From Gemmatimonadaceae bacterium (GTDB lineage: Bacteria; Gemmatimonadota; Gemmatimonadetes; Gemmatimonadales; Gemmatimonadaceae), in contig JADGQS010000002.1 in assembly GCA_017881585.1 (NCBI GenBank), forward strand, positions 1-63,469: DNA of 63,469 bases, read 5' to 3'. The notes beneath the pieces were generated by a model that was given only the letters and a program-made list of their open reading frames with translations, was not told the DNA's origin and made no database searches. Both the position numbers and the translations under genes were made by a program. How positions within the stretch are numbered: the stretch's first letter is position 1; every line of letters begins with the position of its first letter. Positions 7,818 to 15,756 of the stretch are shown one piece after another.

Positions 7818-9086
7818 ATGAAGACGAAGAAGGCGGCGAGTCCCGCCGCACGCCGTACGCCGCGCGCAGCAACGGCGGCGCGCGAAGCGGCACCTGTACA
7901 AGCAGTCGCGGCAGCGGCTCCCGGCGGCGAACTCGCCGCGGCGGAAGCCGCGACCATCGACATCACGTTCGCCGACCTCGGCCTCACCGCGCCGATGCTC
8001 GAGGCGCTCTCCGACGCCGGCTACCAGCGCCCGACGCCGATCCAGGCGCAGGCCGTCCCGCTCGCGCTCAAGGGGCGCGACATCATCGGCCTCGCGATGA
8101 CCGGCACTGGCAAGACCGCCGCGTTCGTGATCCCGATCATCGAGCGACTGCTCGGCGGACCGAGGCGCACGCGCGCACTGATCCTCACACCGACGCGTGA
8201 ACTCTGCGTGCAGGTCGAGGAGAGCTTTCGCAAATACGGCAAGCACTCCGGGCTCACCGTCATTCCCGTGTATGGCGGCGTCGGATACGATCCGCAGGTG
8301 AAGGCGCTGCGCGGCGGAGTGGACGTGGTCGTCGCCACGCCGGGACGGCTGCTCGACCATCTCGAAAAGCAGAACGTCGTGCTGGACGAGATCGAAGTGC
8401 TCGTGCTCGACGAAGCGGACCGCATGCTCGACATGGGGTTCGCGCCGCAGATTAACCGGATCGTCGCGCAGCTGCATTCCTACCGCCAGACGCTGCTCTT
8501 CAGCGCCACGATGCCGCCCGAAGTCGAGGCGCTCGCGCGTAAATATCTGCGCAAGCCGGTGGTGGTGCAGGTCGGCCGGCGCTCGGGTGCGGCGACCACC
8601 GTTCAGCACTTCGTCTATCCGTGCCCGAAGGACAAGAAGACGTCGCTGCTCGTCGAACTGCTGAAGAAGGAAAGCCTCGACAGCGTGCTCGTGTTCACGC
8701 GCACCAAGCACGGCGCCGACCGCGTCGTGAAGGCGCTCGAGAAGGCGGGGATCAATGCGGGCGCGATGCACGCGGACAAGACGCAGGGACAGCGCACCAA
8801 GGCGCTCGACGACTTCAAGAAGGCCAAGCTACGCGTGCTCGTCGCGACCGACATCGCGCAGCGCGGGCTCGACATTTCCGGCATCTCGCACGTCATCAAC
8901 TTCGACGTGCCGCAGCAGGCCGAGGACTACGTGCACCGGATCGGGCGCACGGGCCGCGCCGCGGCCACCGGCGACGCCTACACGTTCATGTGCGCCGACG
9001 AGATCGCGATGGTGAAGTCGATTGAGCGGATAGTTGGGCGGCCGATCCCGAGGATCTCCGTCGTGGGGTACGATTTCGGGACCTGA
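7818..9086 (+). CDS. DEAD-box RNA helicase, RhlE-like
   Basis: ATP-dependent RNA helicase of 422 residues. After an Ala-rich N-terminal extension of about 50 residues, the Q-motif region (FADLGLTAPMLEAL, then PTPIQAQAV), Walker A AMTGTGKT, PTREL, GG, TPGRLLDHL, DEADRMLDMGF, SAT, and the C-terminal motifs VLVFTRTKHGA, VATDIAQRGLDI and HRIGRTGRAAATG are all present. The protein stops soon after the second RecA domain, as in short RhlE proteins, without an RNA-binding tail. ATG 7818 is used because the upstream ORF extension is intergenic sequence. It probably has its own promoter in the 152-nt gap upstream, but none is clear. Confidence 0.92.
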   Translation: MKTKKAASPAARRTPRAATAAREAAPVQAVAAAAPGGELAAAEAATIDITFADLGLTAPMLEALSDAGYQRPTPIQAQAVPLALKGRDIIGLAMTGTGKTAAFVIPIIERLLGGPRRTRALILTPTRELCVQVEESFRKYGKHSGLTVIPVYGGVGYDPQVKALRGGVDVVVATPGRLLDHLEKQNVVLDEIEVLVLDEADRMLDMGFAPQINRIVAQLHSYRQTLLFSATMPPEVEALARKYLRKPVVVQVGRRSGAATTVQHFVYPCPKDKKTSLLVELLKKESLDSVLVFTRTKHGADRVVKALEKAGINAGAMHADKTQGQRTKALDDFKKAKLRVLVATDIAQRGLDISGISHVINFDVPQQAEDYVHRIGRTGRAAATGDAYTFMCADEIAMVKSIERIVGRPIPRISVVGYDFGT

Positions 9087-9143
9087 TTAACGAGGTACGC
9101 GCGACGGGTGAGGGGCGATCCAGCGCCGTCTCTCGAGCCATCC

Positions 9144-9578
9144 TCACCACGCCGCCCTCACCCGCCCCAGCCGTGACATCACGACTGTATCGGAACGCGT
9201 CCCCCGGCTCACGATCACCGTCGTATTCGCCGCGCCCCAGCCGAGCCCGCCCGGCGCGAACGTAACGGACTCCCGCGAGGCCTCGAGCCGGACCCCCCGG
9301 GTGTGAAACACGTCGCGCTCGAGCAGCGTTTCGCCCCCGCTCACCACGCGCAGCCGCCCGGTGCGCGGATCGGCGACGAACGACGCATATGCCCCACGCC
9401 GGCTGGCGGCGGCCCTCGCAGCCGCGAGAGTCAGCACGACATCCTGCGCGGCGCCCTTCACGCTGACGCGGTCAAGGAGCGCCGCGGCTCGCGGCACGGC
9501 GATCGACGTGAGCACGCCGAGGACGGCCAGCGTGACCACCAATTCTGCGATCGTCGCACCCCGGCGAACGTGTGACAT
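9144..9578 (-). CDS. Type IV pilin-like / GspH-FimT pseudopilin
   Basis: Protein of 144 residues with a class III signal: basic leader MSHVRRG, cleavage after Gly, then ATIAELVVTLAVLGVLTSIAV with Glu at mature position 5, followed by a hydrophobic stalk helix. The rest is a small beta-rich globular domain (ASFVADPRTGRLRVVSG) typical of minor pseudopilins of the GspH/FimT group. It would be processed by a prepilin peptidase and act in a type II secretion or type IV pilus machine, no other part of which is in this window. It is a lone gene, convergent with the DEAD-box gene and divergent from the lipoprotein gene. Confidence 0.82.
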   Translation of the reverse strand: MSHVRRGATIAELVVTLAVLGVLTSIAVPRAAALLDRVSVKGAAQDVVLTLAAARAAASRRGAYASFVADPRTGRLRVVSGGETLLERDVFHTRGVRLEASRESVTFAPGGLGWGAANTTVIVSRGTRSDTVVMSRLGRVRAAW

Positions 9579-9695
9579 GGGCGGCTCCCGAACGGGTCAC
9601 TGCTGATATACGTTCACGCCGGTGCGGGAGCGTCATCGCGATGCTGCGTGCAGGATCGTTTCAGCCCGCGGCGGCCACACTCGGGAGAACCTCAC

Positions 9696-9953
9696 ATGCC
9701 ATACAAGGTTCGCGCAGGCCACTTCGTTCTGTTGGCGCTCGCCGGCGCGGCAATCGCAGGCTGCGTGGCGAGCCCCGCGTCCGCGGCGCGGCAGGCGCAG
9801 CAGATGACCGACATCGGCGACCAGCTCAACGAGCTCCGCACGGAGAATGCGATGCTCGAAAGCGTCGTGGATTCGCTGCACACCGTGATCGCGAAACACG
9901 ACACGACGCTCGCGCGGCTCGCCAACGCGACCGGCGTCGTCGTGGTGAAGTGA
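9696..9953 (+). CDS. Small coiled-coil lipoprotein
   Basis: Protein of 85 residues. It begins with MPYKVRAG and a hydrophobic stretch ending in the lipobox AIAGC, so it is probably lipid-anchored. The mature part holds a heptad-like stretch (IGDQLNELRTENAMLESVVDSLHTVIAKHDTTLARLA) that should form a coiled coil, as in Lpp-like periplasmic lipoproteins. No peptidoglycan-linking lysine motif is clear, though the last residue is Lys. ATG 9696 is chosen because it gives a clean signal peptide; the ORF track begins 16 codons earlier. It lies 6 nt before the SGNH hydrolase gene. Confidence 0.75.
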   Translation: MPYKVRAGHFVLLALAGAAIAGCVASPASAARQAQQMTDIGDQLNELRTENAMLESVVDSLHTVIAKHDTTLARLANATGVVVVK

Positions 9954-9959
9954 GCGCGT

Positions 9960-10640
9960 ATGCAATGGCAGCACGGAGTGGCACTCGCGGCGGCGCTGAC
10001 GGCTTGCGCTGCCGCCGCTCACGGCCAGGGCGCGAAGGAGGGACCGATGCGATTTCTCGCACTCGGGGACTCGTACACGATCGGCGAGAAGGTCGACTCG
10101 GCGGGACGGTGGCCCGTACAGCTCGCGAAGGCCCTCCGCGGGAGAAAGTTGAGCGTCGGCGACCCCGAAATCGTCGCGCGCACCGGCTGGACGACTGATG
10201 AACTCGCCGCCGGCATCGAAATCGCGGCGCCCGGCGGTCCGTACTCGCTCGTGAGCCTGCTGATCGGCGTCAACAACCAATACCGCGGTCGCGACGCCGA
10301 GAAGTATCGCGCCGAGTTCAAGTCGCTCCTCGCGCAGGCGGTCGAGTTCGCCGGCGGGAAGGCATCGCGGGTGATCGTGCTCTCGATTCCCGACTGGGGC
10401 GTGACACCGTTCGCGGCGGGACGCGACCGGGCGAAGATCGCGTCCGAGATCGATCACTTCAACGCGATCGGACGCGCTGAAACGCTCGCCGCCGGTGCTC
10501 ACTGGGTGGACGTGACGCCCGTGTCGCGTGAGGAACACGGGGGGTGGGTCGGCGCCGACGGGCTCCATCCGACCGCGGCCCAGTACGCGCGCTGGGTCGA
10601 GCTCGCGCTCGATGCCGCCGCCGCCGCGCTGAAGAATTGA
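9960..10640 (+). CDS. Secreted SGNH/GDSL-family hydrolase
   Basis: Exported esterase-like protein of 226 residues. A signal peptide covers about the first 22 residues (ALAAALTACAAAAHG). The catalytic blocks are block I LALGDSYTIGE (Ser), block III LIGVNNQYRG (Gly-x-Asn) and block V DGLHPTAAQYARW (Asp-x-x-His). It probably acts on ester or acetyl groups of periplasmic or extracellular carbohydrates or lipids. It sits 6 nt after the lipoprotein gene and 69 nt before the selenoprotein start, so all may be on one transcript with pfk. Confidence 0.87.
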   Translation: MQWQHGVALAAALTACAAAAHGQGAKEGPMRFLALGDSYTIGEKVDSAGRWPVQLAKALRGRKLSVGDPEIVARTGWTTDELAAGIEIAAPGGPYSLVSLLIGVNNQYRGRDAEKYRAEFKSLLAQAVEFAGGKASRVIVLSIPDWGVTPFAAGRDRAKIASEIDHFNAIGRAETLAAGAHWVDVTPVSREEHGGWVGADGLHPTAAQYARWVELALDAAAAALKN

Positions 10641-10709
10641 GCCGGTTCGGTGCACGGTCGCTTCGGTATATTTGTGAAGCCGATCCCACCGGAATATGCG
10701 GAGGCCTGC

Positions 10710-10943
10710 GTGCGCATCGCGATCGAATATTGTACCGCTTGAAACTACGAACCCCGTGCCGTCAGTCTGGCGGCTGCGATTCGTGAACGCCATCCCAGCG
10801 CCGAGATCACGATGAATCCGTCCGGAGGCGGCCGGTTCGAGGTCATGCTCGACGGCGCGCCGATCTTCGAGAAGTCCAGGCTCGGCCGCCACGCGCAGCC
10901 GGGTGAAGTGCTTCGCCTCATCGACAGCGCTGCGCCCAAATGA
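10710..10943 (+). CDS. SelW/SelT/SelH-type (Rdx family) selenoprotein with in-frame UGA
   Basis: This 77-codon gene is missing from the ORF track because TGA at 10740-10742 is read as a stop. The frame runs RIAIEYCTA-(UGA)-NYEPRAVSLAAAI to PSGGGRFEVMLDGAPIFEKS and a terminal LGRHAQPGEVLRLID. This is the whole Rdx fold, and the UGA falls exactly at the second position of the C-x-x-C/U redox motif. Rdx proteins are thioredoxin-fold oxidoreductases. A GGAGG site at 10700-10704 lies five bases before GTG 10710. A hairpin suited to a bacterial SECIS starts 15 nt after the UGA. The true stop TGA overlaps the pfk ATG (ATGA), supporting translation to the end. No Sec machinery gene is in the window. 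A Cys-to-stop sequencing error would need TGC or TGT misread as TGA. Confidence 0.87.
10755..10778 (+). promoter_or_regulatory. SECIS-like hairpin downstream of the UGA codon
   Basis: By eye, GCCGTC (10758-10763) pairs with GGCGGC (10769-10774), leaving the five-base loop AGUCU, which contains the apical GU seen in many bacterial SECIS elements. CGU at 10755-10757 can extend the stem with GCG at 10776-10778 around one bulged U. The stem begins 12 to 15 nt after the UGA. It would recruit SelB-Sec-tRNA inside the coding sequence. No folding program was run. Confidence 0.6.
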
Positions 10944-12019
10944 GAATCGCGATCTCCACCGGCGGCGGCGACGCGCCCGGGCTCAACGCCGTGATTCGCG
11001 CCGCGGTGCTCACGGCGATCGATCGCGGGTGGCACGTGCTCGGAATCAAGAAGGGGTACGCGGGCCTGCTCGGCGACGACGAGGTCATTCCGCTCACGCG
11101 CGACGAGGTTCGCGGCATCGGACATCTCGGCGGCACCATCCTGCGCACGACGAACCGCGGGAATCCATTCTCGTATCCCGTGCGACAGCCCGACGGGAGC
11201 TTCGTCGAAATGGACCGTTCGGACGAACTGCTCGAGAACGCGCGCAACCTCGGGATCAATGCGCTCATTTCGATCGGTGGCGACGGATCGCTGGCGATCG
11301 CGCAGAAGCTCGCGACGAAGGGCATGCGCGTCGTGTGCGTCCCGAAAACCATCGACAACGACGTGAGCGGCACGCTCAGCACGTTCGGGTTCGACACCGC
11401 CGTGAATACGGCCATGGAGGCCATCGATAAACTCCATACCACGGCTGAAAGTCACGATCGCGTGATCGTGATGGAGGTCATGGGGCGACACGCCGGATTC
11501 ATCGCGTTGCATTCCGGCGTCGCCGGTGCGGCGCACGTGATCCTGATTCCCGAGATCCCGTACGATCTCTCGGTGGTGTGCGAGGCGATCATGACGCGCG
11601 AACGGCGCGGCCGGTTCTTCGACGTCGTCGTTGCTGCCGAGGGGGCGTACCCGAAAGGCGGGACGGAATCGGTGATGGGGGATTCGATGCCCGGTCAGTC
11701 GAGGCGACTGGGCGGGATCGCCGAGCGACTGGCGCAGCAGATTCAGGAAAAGACGGGGAAGGAGTGCCGGTCGCTGGTGCTCGGGCACCTTCAGAGGGGT
11801 GGCATGCCGACGGGGTACGACCGGCTGCTCGCGACCCGGTTCGGCGGGGCGGCAGTGCAGGCGGTGGAAGATGGGAAGTGGGGGCATATGGTGGCGCTGC
11901 AGTCGCCGAACATCGTTACGGTTCCGATCGAGGAGGCGCTGCGGCAGCCGAAGAAGGTCGATTTGGGCCACGATCTGGTGCGGACGGCCCGTCGGCTGGG
12001 TATCAGCTTCGGGGATTAG
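10940..12019 (+). CDS. pfkA: 6-phosphofructokinase, group III-like
   Basis: Glycolytic enzyme of 359 residues that phosphorylates fructose 6-phosphate. It shows the N-terminal GGGDAPGLNAVIRA, the phosphoryl-donor loop IGGDGSLAIA, the catalytic VPKTIDNDVSGT, the substrate region FGFDTAVNTAMEAIDKLHTTAESHDR and MEVMGRHAGFIAL, and VLGHLQRGGMPTGYDR. The Phe-Gly-Phe-Asp and TTAESH text is typical of the group found in Streptomyces and other Actinobacteria. GGDGS is the ATP-type loop, whereas PKTIDND carries the Lys usual in PPi-type enzymes, so the donor (ATP, PPi or both) cannot be settled by eye. The ATG overlaps the stop of the selenoprotein gene as ATGA. Confidence 0.93.
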   Translation: MRIAISTGGGDAPGLNAVIRAAVLTAIDRGWHVLGIKKGYAGLLGDDEVIPLTRDEVRGIGHLGGTILRTTNRGNPFSYPVRQPDGSFVEMDRSDELLENARNLGINALISIGGDGSLAIAQKLATKGMRVVCVPKTIDNDVSGTLSTFGFDTAVNTAMEAIDKLHTTAESHDRVIVMEVMGRHAGFIALHSGVAGAAHVILIPEIPYDLSVVCEAIMTRERRGRFFDVVVAAEGAYPKGGTESVMGDSMPGQSRRLGGIAERLAQQIQEKTGKECRSLVLGHLQRGGMPTGYDRLLATRFGGAAVQAVEDGKWGHMVALQSPNIVTVPIEEALRQPKKVDLGHDLVRTARRLGISFGD

Positions 12020-12227
12020 CCGTGCGATGTGATTTCTCCCAGCTCGCCTCTTGGTTCCACGACCCGCATTCCTCTTCCGCATCCCGCATCGGGTCGACCT
12101 GCCCAGCCTTGAACCCAAAGCCGGTTCAGGGGTATGACGTTCCGAAGCCCGGCCGAGTATGATTGTGGCGGTTCCCAAGGGTGCATCGTCACATTCTCGG
12201 CGCCCACTGAAGAACTTGGAGGTTGTG

Positions 12228-12722
12228 GTGTTCCGTTCGTCGATTCGAGTCCTCTGCCTTGCCGGCTCCTTGGCTTCGCTCGCCGCGCTCCCGCTGGGCG
12301 CGCAAGAGAAGAGCACAAGGGAGACGAAGGCCGCCAGCAATGTGCCGCAGTCGGCTCAGCCGCCTGCGGGGCTCTGCCGCGTATGGCTCGAGAACGTGCC
12401 GGCCGGCCAGCAGCCCGCGCCGACGGACTGTGCTACGGCAATCAAGAACCGGCCGAACAACGCGCGCATCGTCTTCGGAAACCTGAGCGAAGAGGCCGCG
12501 AAGCCGCCGCAGAAGGCAACTTCCGCTCCATCCAACCAGCGCACGAACGGCTGGCCGAACCGTCTGACCGATCCGCCGCGCCGCTTCGACACGTCGCCGG
12601 GAATCCCGGCCCACCCGGCCGAGTCGCGCCAGAACGATGGCGGCGGCGTGCGTCAGGTGAACGCCACCGCGCCGGTGATCCGGCCTCCAACATCGGATAG
12701 CGGGCCCAAGCGCCGTCCGTAG
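12228..12722 (+). CDS. Small secreted protein with PAGQQPAPTDC signature
   Basis: Exported protein of 164 residues with a signal peptide (VLCLAGSLASLAALPLGAQ). The mature part contains PPAGLCRVWLENVPAGQQP and APTDCATAI with two cysteines, then a low-complexity Pro/Asn-rich tail. This short Cys-containing signature recurs in small exported proteins that I associate with Gemmatimonadota and relatives; its function is unknown. GTG 12228 is chosen because GGAGG at 12218-12222 is spaced five bases from it; GTG 12225 is also possible. The ORF track start at 12159 would add residues before the signal peptide. Confidence 0.72.
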   Translation: MFRSSIRVLCLAGSLASLAALPLGAQEKSTRETKAASNVPQSAQPPAGLCRVWLENVPAGQQPAPTDCATAIKNRPNNARIVFGNLSEEAAKPPQKATSAPSNQRTNGWPNRLTDPPRRFDTSPGIPAHPAESRQNDGGGVRQVNATAPVIRPPTSDSGPKRRP

Positions 12723-12798
12723 ATTTAGCGGCATCGACTCCTCAGAAAACCTCCGCCGAGTTCGCGACCCGTACCTCCCGCCCGACCACGACGCGTTC

Positions 12799-15516
12799 GT
12801 GGGTTCGGGCGCGACGCGCCGCCTGATCGTCATCGCGCCCACGCGCGCCGCCTGCGAAACGATCGAACTCGCGTTCGGACTGGATCTCGAGACCACGCTC
12901 TGGCGCACGCACGGCACCGAGCTCACCGCGCTCGCCGAGAGATTTCGCGAGGAGGAAGCGGGATCCGGGCCGGGAAGCCGCAGCGGCGTCCGCCGCGGCT
13001 TCGGAATCGTCGCGGGCACCGGCACGGGCAAGACGCTCTCGATCCGCCCAATCGCGCACACGCTGCTCGGCACGACGGAACTGCGCGTCGGCGTGATCAA
13101 CCGCGAACGCGAGGCCACGCCGGAATCGCCCTCGTGGAACGTCGTGATCGTCACGACCGGAATCGCGCGGCGGTGGTTCCAGGACGGCGACATCCGTCCG
13201 CAGGACGCGCTGGTGGTCGACGAGATCCACCAGACCAGCGCCGAGCTCGAACTCTGCCTTGCGCTCGGCAAGCGCGTGGGATGCCGCTTCATCTGGCTCT
13301 CGGCGACGGTCGATCCTTCCTTTTACGCGCGATATCTCAATGCCGCGAGCGTCATCGAGAGCAGCGCGTTCGATCCGGCGAAGGCCGCGAAGGTCGAAGT
13401 CGTGCGCTCCGATCCGCTGCGATTCCTCGACGACAAATTCCTCACGCAGGTGACGAAGGAGAGGCGCGGTGTCGGCGTCTTCCTCCCGACGCGCGCGGGC
13501 GTCGAGCAGGCTGCGGCGACGGTCGGCGCCCGTTTCCCGAGGATCACGTCGCAGTTCTATCACGGCGGCGAGCCGATTCGCGTGATCCGTCCGTTCCTCG
13601 AGGGCGGCGTGGAGAAGCCATACCTCCTCGCGATGACCGCGGCGGGGCAGAGCGCGCTCAACGTGCAGGGGCTCGACACGGTCGTGATCGACGACACGCG
13701 TTTCGCCAACGTCGTCGATCACGGGCGCAACGTGCTCACACGCGTGCACCTCGGCGCGAATGAGATCCTGCAGATGGCGGGGCGCGTGCACGGCCGCGTG
13801 GCCGGTGGACGGGTGTTCATCCTCTCGGACCGCGACATCCGGTTCGAGTCGCTGCGTCCGACCGCTCCGGAGTTCCAGCTTGCCGGAGAATCCGAGCGCG
13901 TCGCGATGACTTGCGCCGCTCTCGCGGTGCGCGCCGACGAACTCGAGCTGCCCGTGCCGCTCGATCGCGCCAGTTATCGCAACGCGGTCGCGAAGCTCGA
14001 GTCGCGCGGCATCGTCGAGAACGGGGGGCTCACGCGCTACGGCAAGGCCGTCGAGGCGATGCCGGTCGACCGGCCGTGGGCCGAACTGCTCGTGCATTGC
14101 GACGACGGCCTGCTGCCGTACGTCTCGGTGATGAGCGCGGTGGAATCACTGCATCGCATGACGCGCGACGACCGCGACATCGAGGGGCTTATCGTGCGCG
14201 GCAGCGACAACCTCACCGCGTACAACGTGTACGCGGAAGCATTCACGAAATGCGGATACCTGGGCGAGGTGTACGGATTGCCGCGGCACCTGTTCGACCC
14301 GGGCATCGAGCAATGGGCCGAGCGGCGCGGCGTGCTCGTGAAGGCGATCGAAGACGCGGCGCTTGGCATGGCGAGCGTCTTTCGCGCGGTGAAGCTCCAG
14401 CTGCCCGCAGCGATGCCGCAGGTCGGCGACCAGATCGAGCGGCGCTTCGTGGACCTGCTCGCGAAGATCCAGCCGTTCGATCTCGTCATCGACGAGCTCA
14501 CGGCCGACGGACACGAGGCTCGCGTCTCCAAGACGAGCGTCGCGGGAACGTGGGGCGCGGTCAGCGGGACGCTCCGCTATTTCTCGGACGCCTACGGCAA
14601 TCCTCGCGCGGCGATCGAGGGCACGAACGTGCCGATGACGCTCATCAAGCGCTACGCCACCTCGAGCGCGCAGACGCTCGTGTACGATGCGAAGCACAAG
14701 CAGTCGCCGCTCGCGATGGAACGGAAGGTCGACTACTTCGGGTTCGAGCTGGAGCGTGAGCGCGAGGCCGTGCACGAGTTCCCGGCCGGACTGGAACCCG
14801 AGGCGCGGCGTGTGCTCGGCGAGGCGCTGGCGCGCGGCGAGGCGCGGCACGCCGCGGTGATGCGGAACCGGCAGCCGATCGAAGAGGTGCGCGAGGCGTA
14901 CCGCCGCTCGGGCGGCGCGACGCCGCGGCTCGGACAGGCGGAGCTCACCGCGTGGTACGCAGACCAGCTGCGTGATGTGCGCAATCTCCATGAATATCGC
15001 GCGGCGCCGCTGCGATTCGACGCGGATGCGTTCGTGCCGCGAGAAGAGCGCCTCGCGCTGTCCGCGCTCCCCAGCGCGGTGGAGCTTCGCGATCGCACGG
15101 TGCCGATGCACTACGAGATCGAGGACGCGCCCGACGGTCCACTCGGCGTGGTGCGGCTCGTGGTTCCGGAGAAGATCGCGCGTGGCCTGGTGCAGGAGGA
15201 ACTGCCCGAGCTCGACCGCCCCGTGCGCTTCACCGTCACGCGCGGTGGACGCGGATCGGTGAAAGCCGAGTCGCTCGACGGGATCGCCGAGGCGCTCGAA
15301 CGCCCGTACACGGACGAAGAAGCGCGGCGTTCGCAGGAGCGAAGTCAGTACGGATCGCGCAGCCCGAATCCGTCGCGCGGGGGGCGCGACGGTCGCGGCG
15401 GGCGTAACGACCGCAGCGGACCGCCGCAGCATGGCAAGAAGGGCGGACACGACAAGGCATCGCACCGGCCCGGCTCGCCGTCGGGCCGCGGCAAGCGCAG
15501 GGGGAAGCGGGGATAG
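12799..15516 (+). CDS. DEAH-like superfamily 2 helicase with basic RG-rich tail
   Basis: Helicase of 905 residues. The N-terminal RecA domain has PTRAACETI, Walker A VAGTGTGKTLSIRP, Walker B VVDEIHQTSAE (DEIH) and LSATVDPSFYARYL. The second RecA domain has GVFLPTRAGVEQ and motif VI ILQMAGRVHGR. This layout is close to HrpA/HrpB RNA helicases, but the middle and C-terminal parts are divergent. The last 70 residues are rich in Arg, Gly and Ser (SRGGRDGRGGRNDRSG, ending KRRGKRG), a likely RNA-binding tail. GTG 12799 is the first start codon of the frame. RNA remodelling is the likely role; the substrate is unknown. A relic of another gene follows its stop in the same frame. Confidence 0.82.
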   Translation: MGSGATRRLIVIAPTRAACETIELAFGLDLETTLWRTHGTELTALAERFREEEAGSGPGSRSGVRRGFGIVAGTGTGKTLSIRPIAHTLLGTTELRVGVINREREATPESPSWNVVIVTTGIARRWFQDGDIRPQDALVVDEIHQTSAELELCLALGKRVGCRFIWLSATVDPSFYARYLNAASVIESSAFDPAKAAKVEVVRSDPLRFLDDKFLTQVTKERRGVGVFLPTRAGVEQAAATVGARFPRITSQFYHGGEPIRVIRPFLEGGVEKPYLLAMTAAGQSALNVQGLDTVVIDDTRFANVVDHGRNVLTRVHLGANEILQMAGRVHGRVAGGRVFILSDRDIRFESLRPTAPEFQLAGESERVAMTCAALAVRADELELPVPLDRASYRNAVAKLESRGIVENGGLTRYGKAVEAMPVDRPWAELLVHCDDGLLPYVSVMSAVESLHRMTRDDRDIEGLIVRGSDNLTAYNVYAEAFTKCGYLGEVYGLPRHLFDPGIEQWAERRGVLVKAIEDAALGMASVFRAVKLQLPAAMPQVGDQIERRFVDLLAKIQPFDLVIDELTADGHEARVSKTSVAGTWGAVSGTLRYFSDAYGNPRAAIEGTNVPMTLIKRYATSSAQTLVYDAKHKQSPLAMERKVDYFGFELEREREAVHEFPAGLEPEARRVLGEALARGEARHAAVMRNRQPIEEVREAYRRSGGATPRLGQAELTAWYADQLRDVRNLHEYRAAPLRFDADAFVPREERLALSALPSAVELRDRTVPMHYEIEDAPDGPLGVVRLVVPEKIARGLVQEELPELDRPVRFTVTRGGRGSVKAESLDGIAEALERPYTDEEARRSQERSQYGSRSPNPSRGGRDGRGGRNDRSGPPQHGKKGGHDKASHRPGSPSGRGKRRGKRG

Positions 15517-15636
15517 CGGCGGGTGGCGCAGGCCGTGGCGGATAGCGGCTTCACCGGATTCCTTGCGCACGAGTTCGTGCCGCGGCGGGATGCGCTCACG
15601 TCACTCGCACAGGCGTTCGGGATCTGCGATGTCTGA
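15517..15636 (+). pseudogene. 3' relic of a hydroxypyruvate isomerase-like gene
   Basis: Directly after the helicase TAG, the same frame reads RRVAQAVADSGFTGFLAHEF and then VPRRDALTSLAQAFGICDV before a TGA. This matches the C-terminal end of TIM-barrel hydroxypyruvate isomerases (IADTGFxGxxxxEFxPxRDPLxSLxxAxxxCDV). Only about 39 codons remain, and the rest of the gene is absent. A GTG at 15523 could in principle start a 37-residue peptide, but a truncated remnant is far more likely. The remaining 120 nt up to 15756 hold no gene that I can see. Confidence 0.65.
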
Positions 15637-15756
15637 CCGATCGGTCCCGTCGCCTTTGTCTCACAGCCATTCACCGACGGCTATCGTCTGACGTCTTTTG
15701 TTGTGATAGCTGTCAGCTCGCAGCAAGCAGTCGATTGCTCGCCTAAAGAAGTCCGC

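Noticed and set aside
10745-10943. Reading 10641-10939 as an intergenic gap with a stop at 10740
   Set aside because: The frame after the TGA is fully protein-like and completes the Rdx fold, so the gap reading loses a real gene.
12060-12096. Terminator after pfkA (CGACCCG...CGGGTCG)
   Set aside because: The stem is only 7 bp with a 23-nt loop and no T-run, so it is too weak to call.
15514-15636. Stop-codon readthrough (TAG) joining the helicase to the following frame
   Set aside because: The following residues belong to a different protein family's C-terminus, and the helicase tail already looks complete. A relic is simpler.
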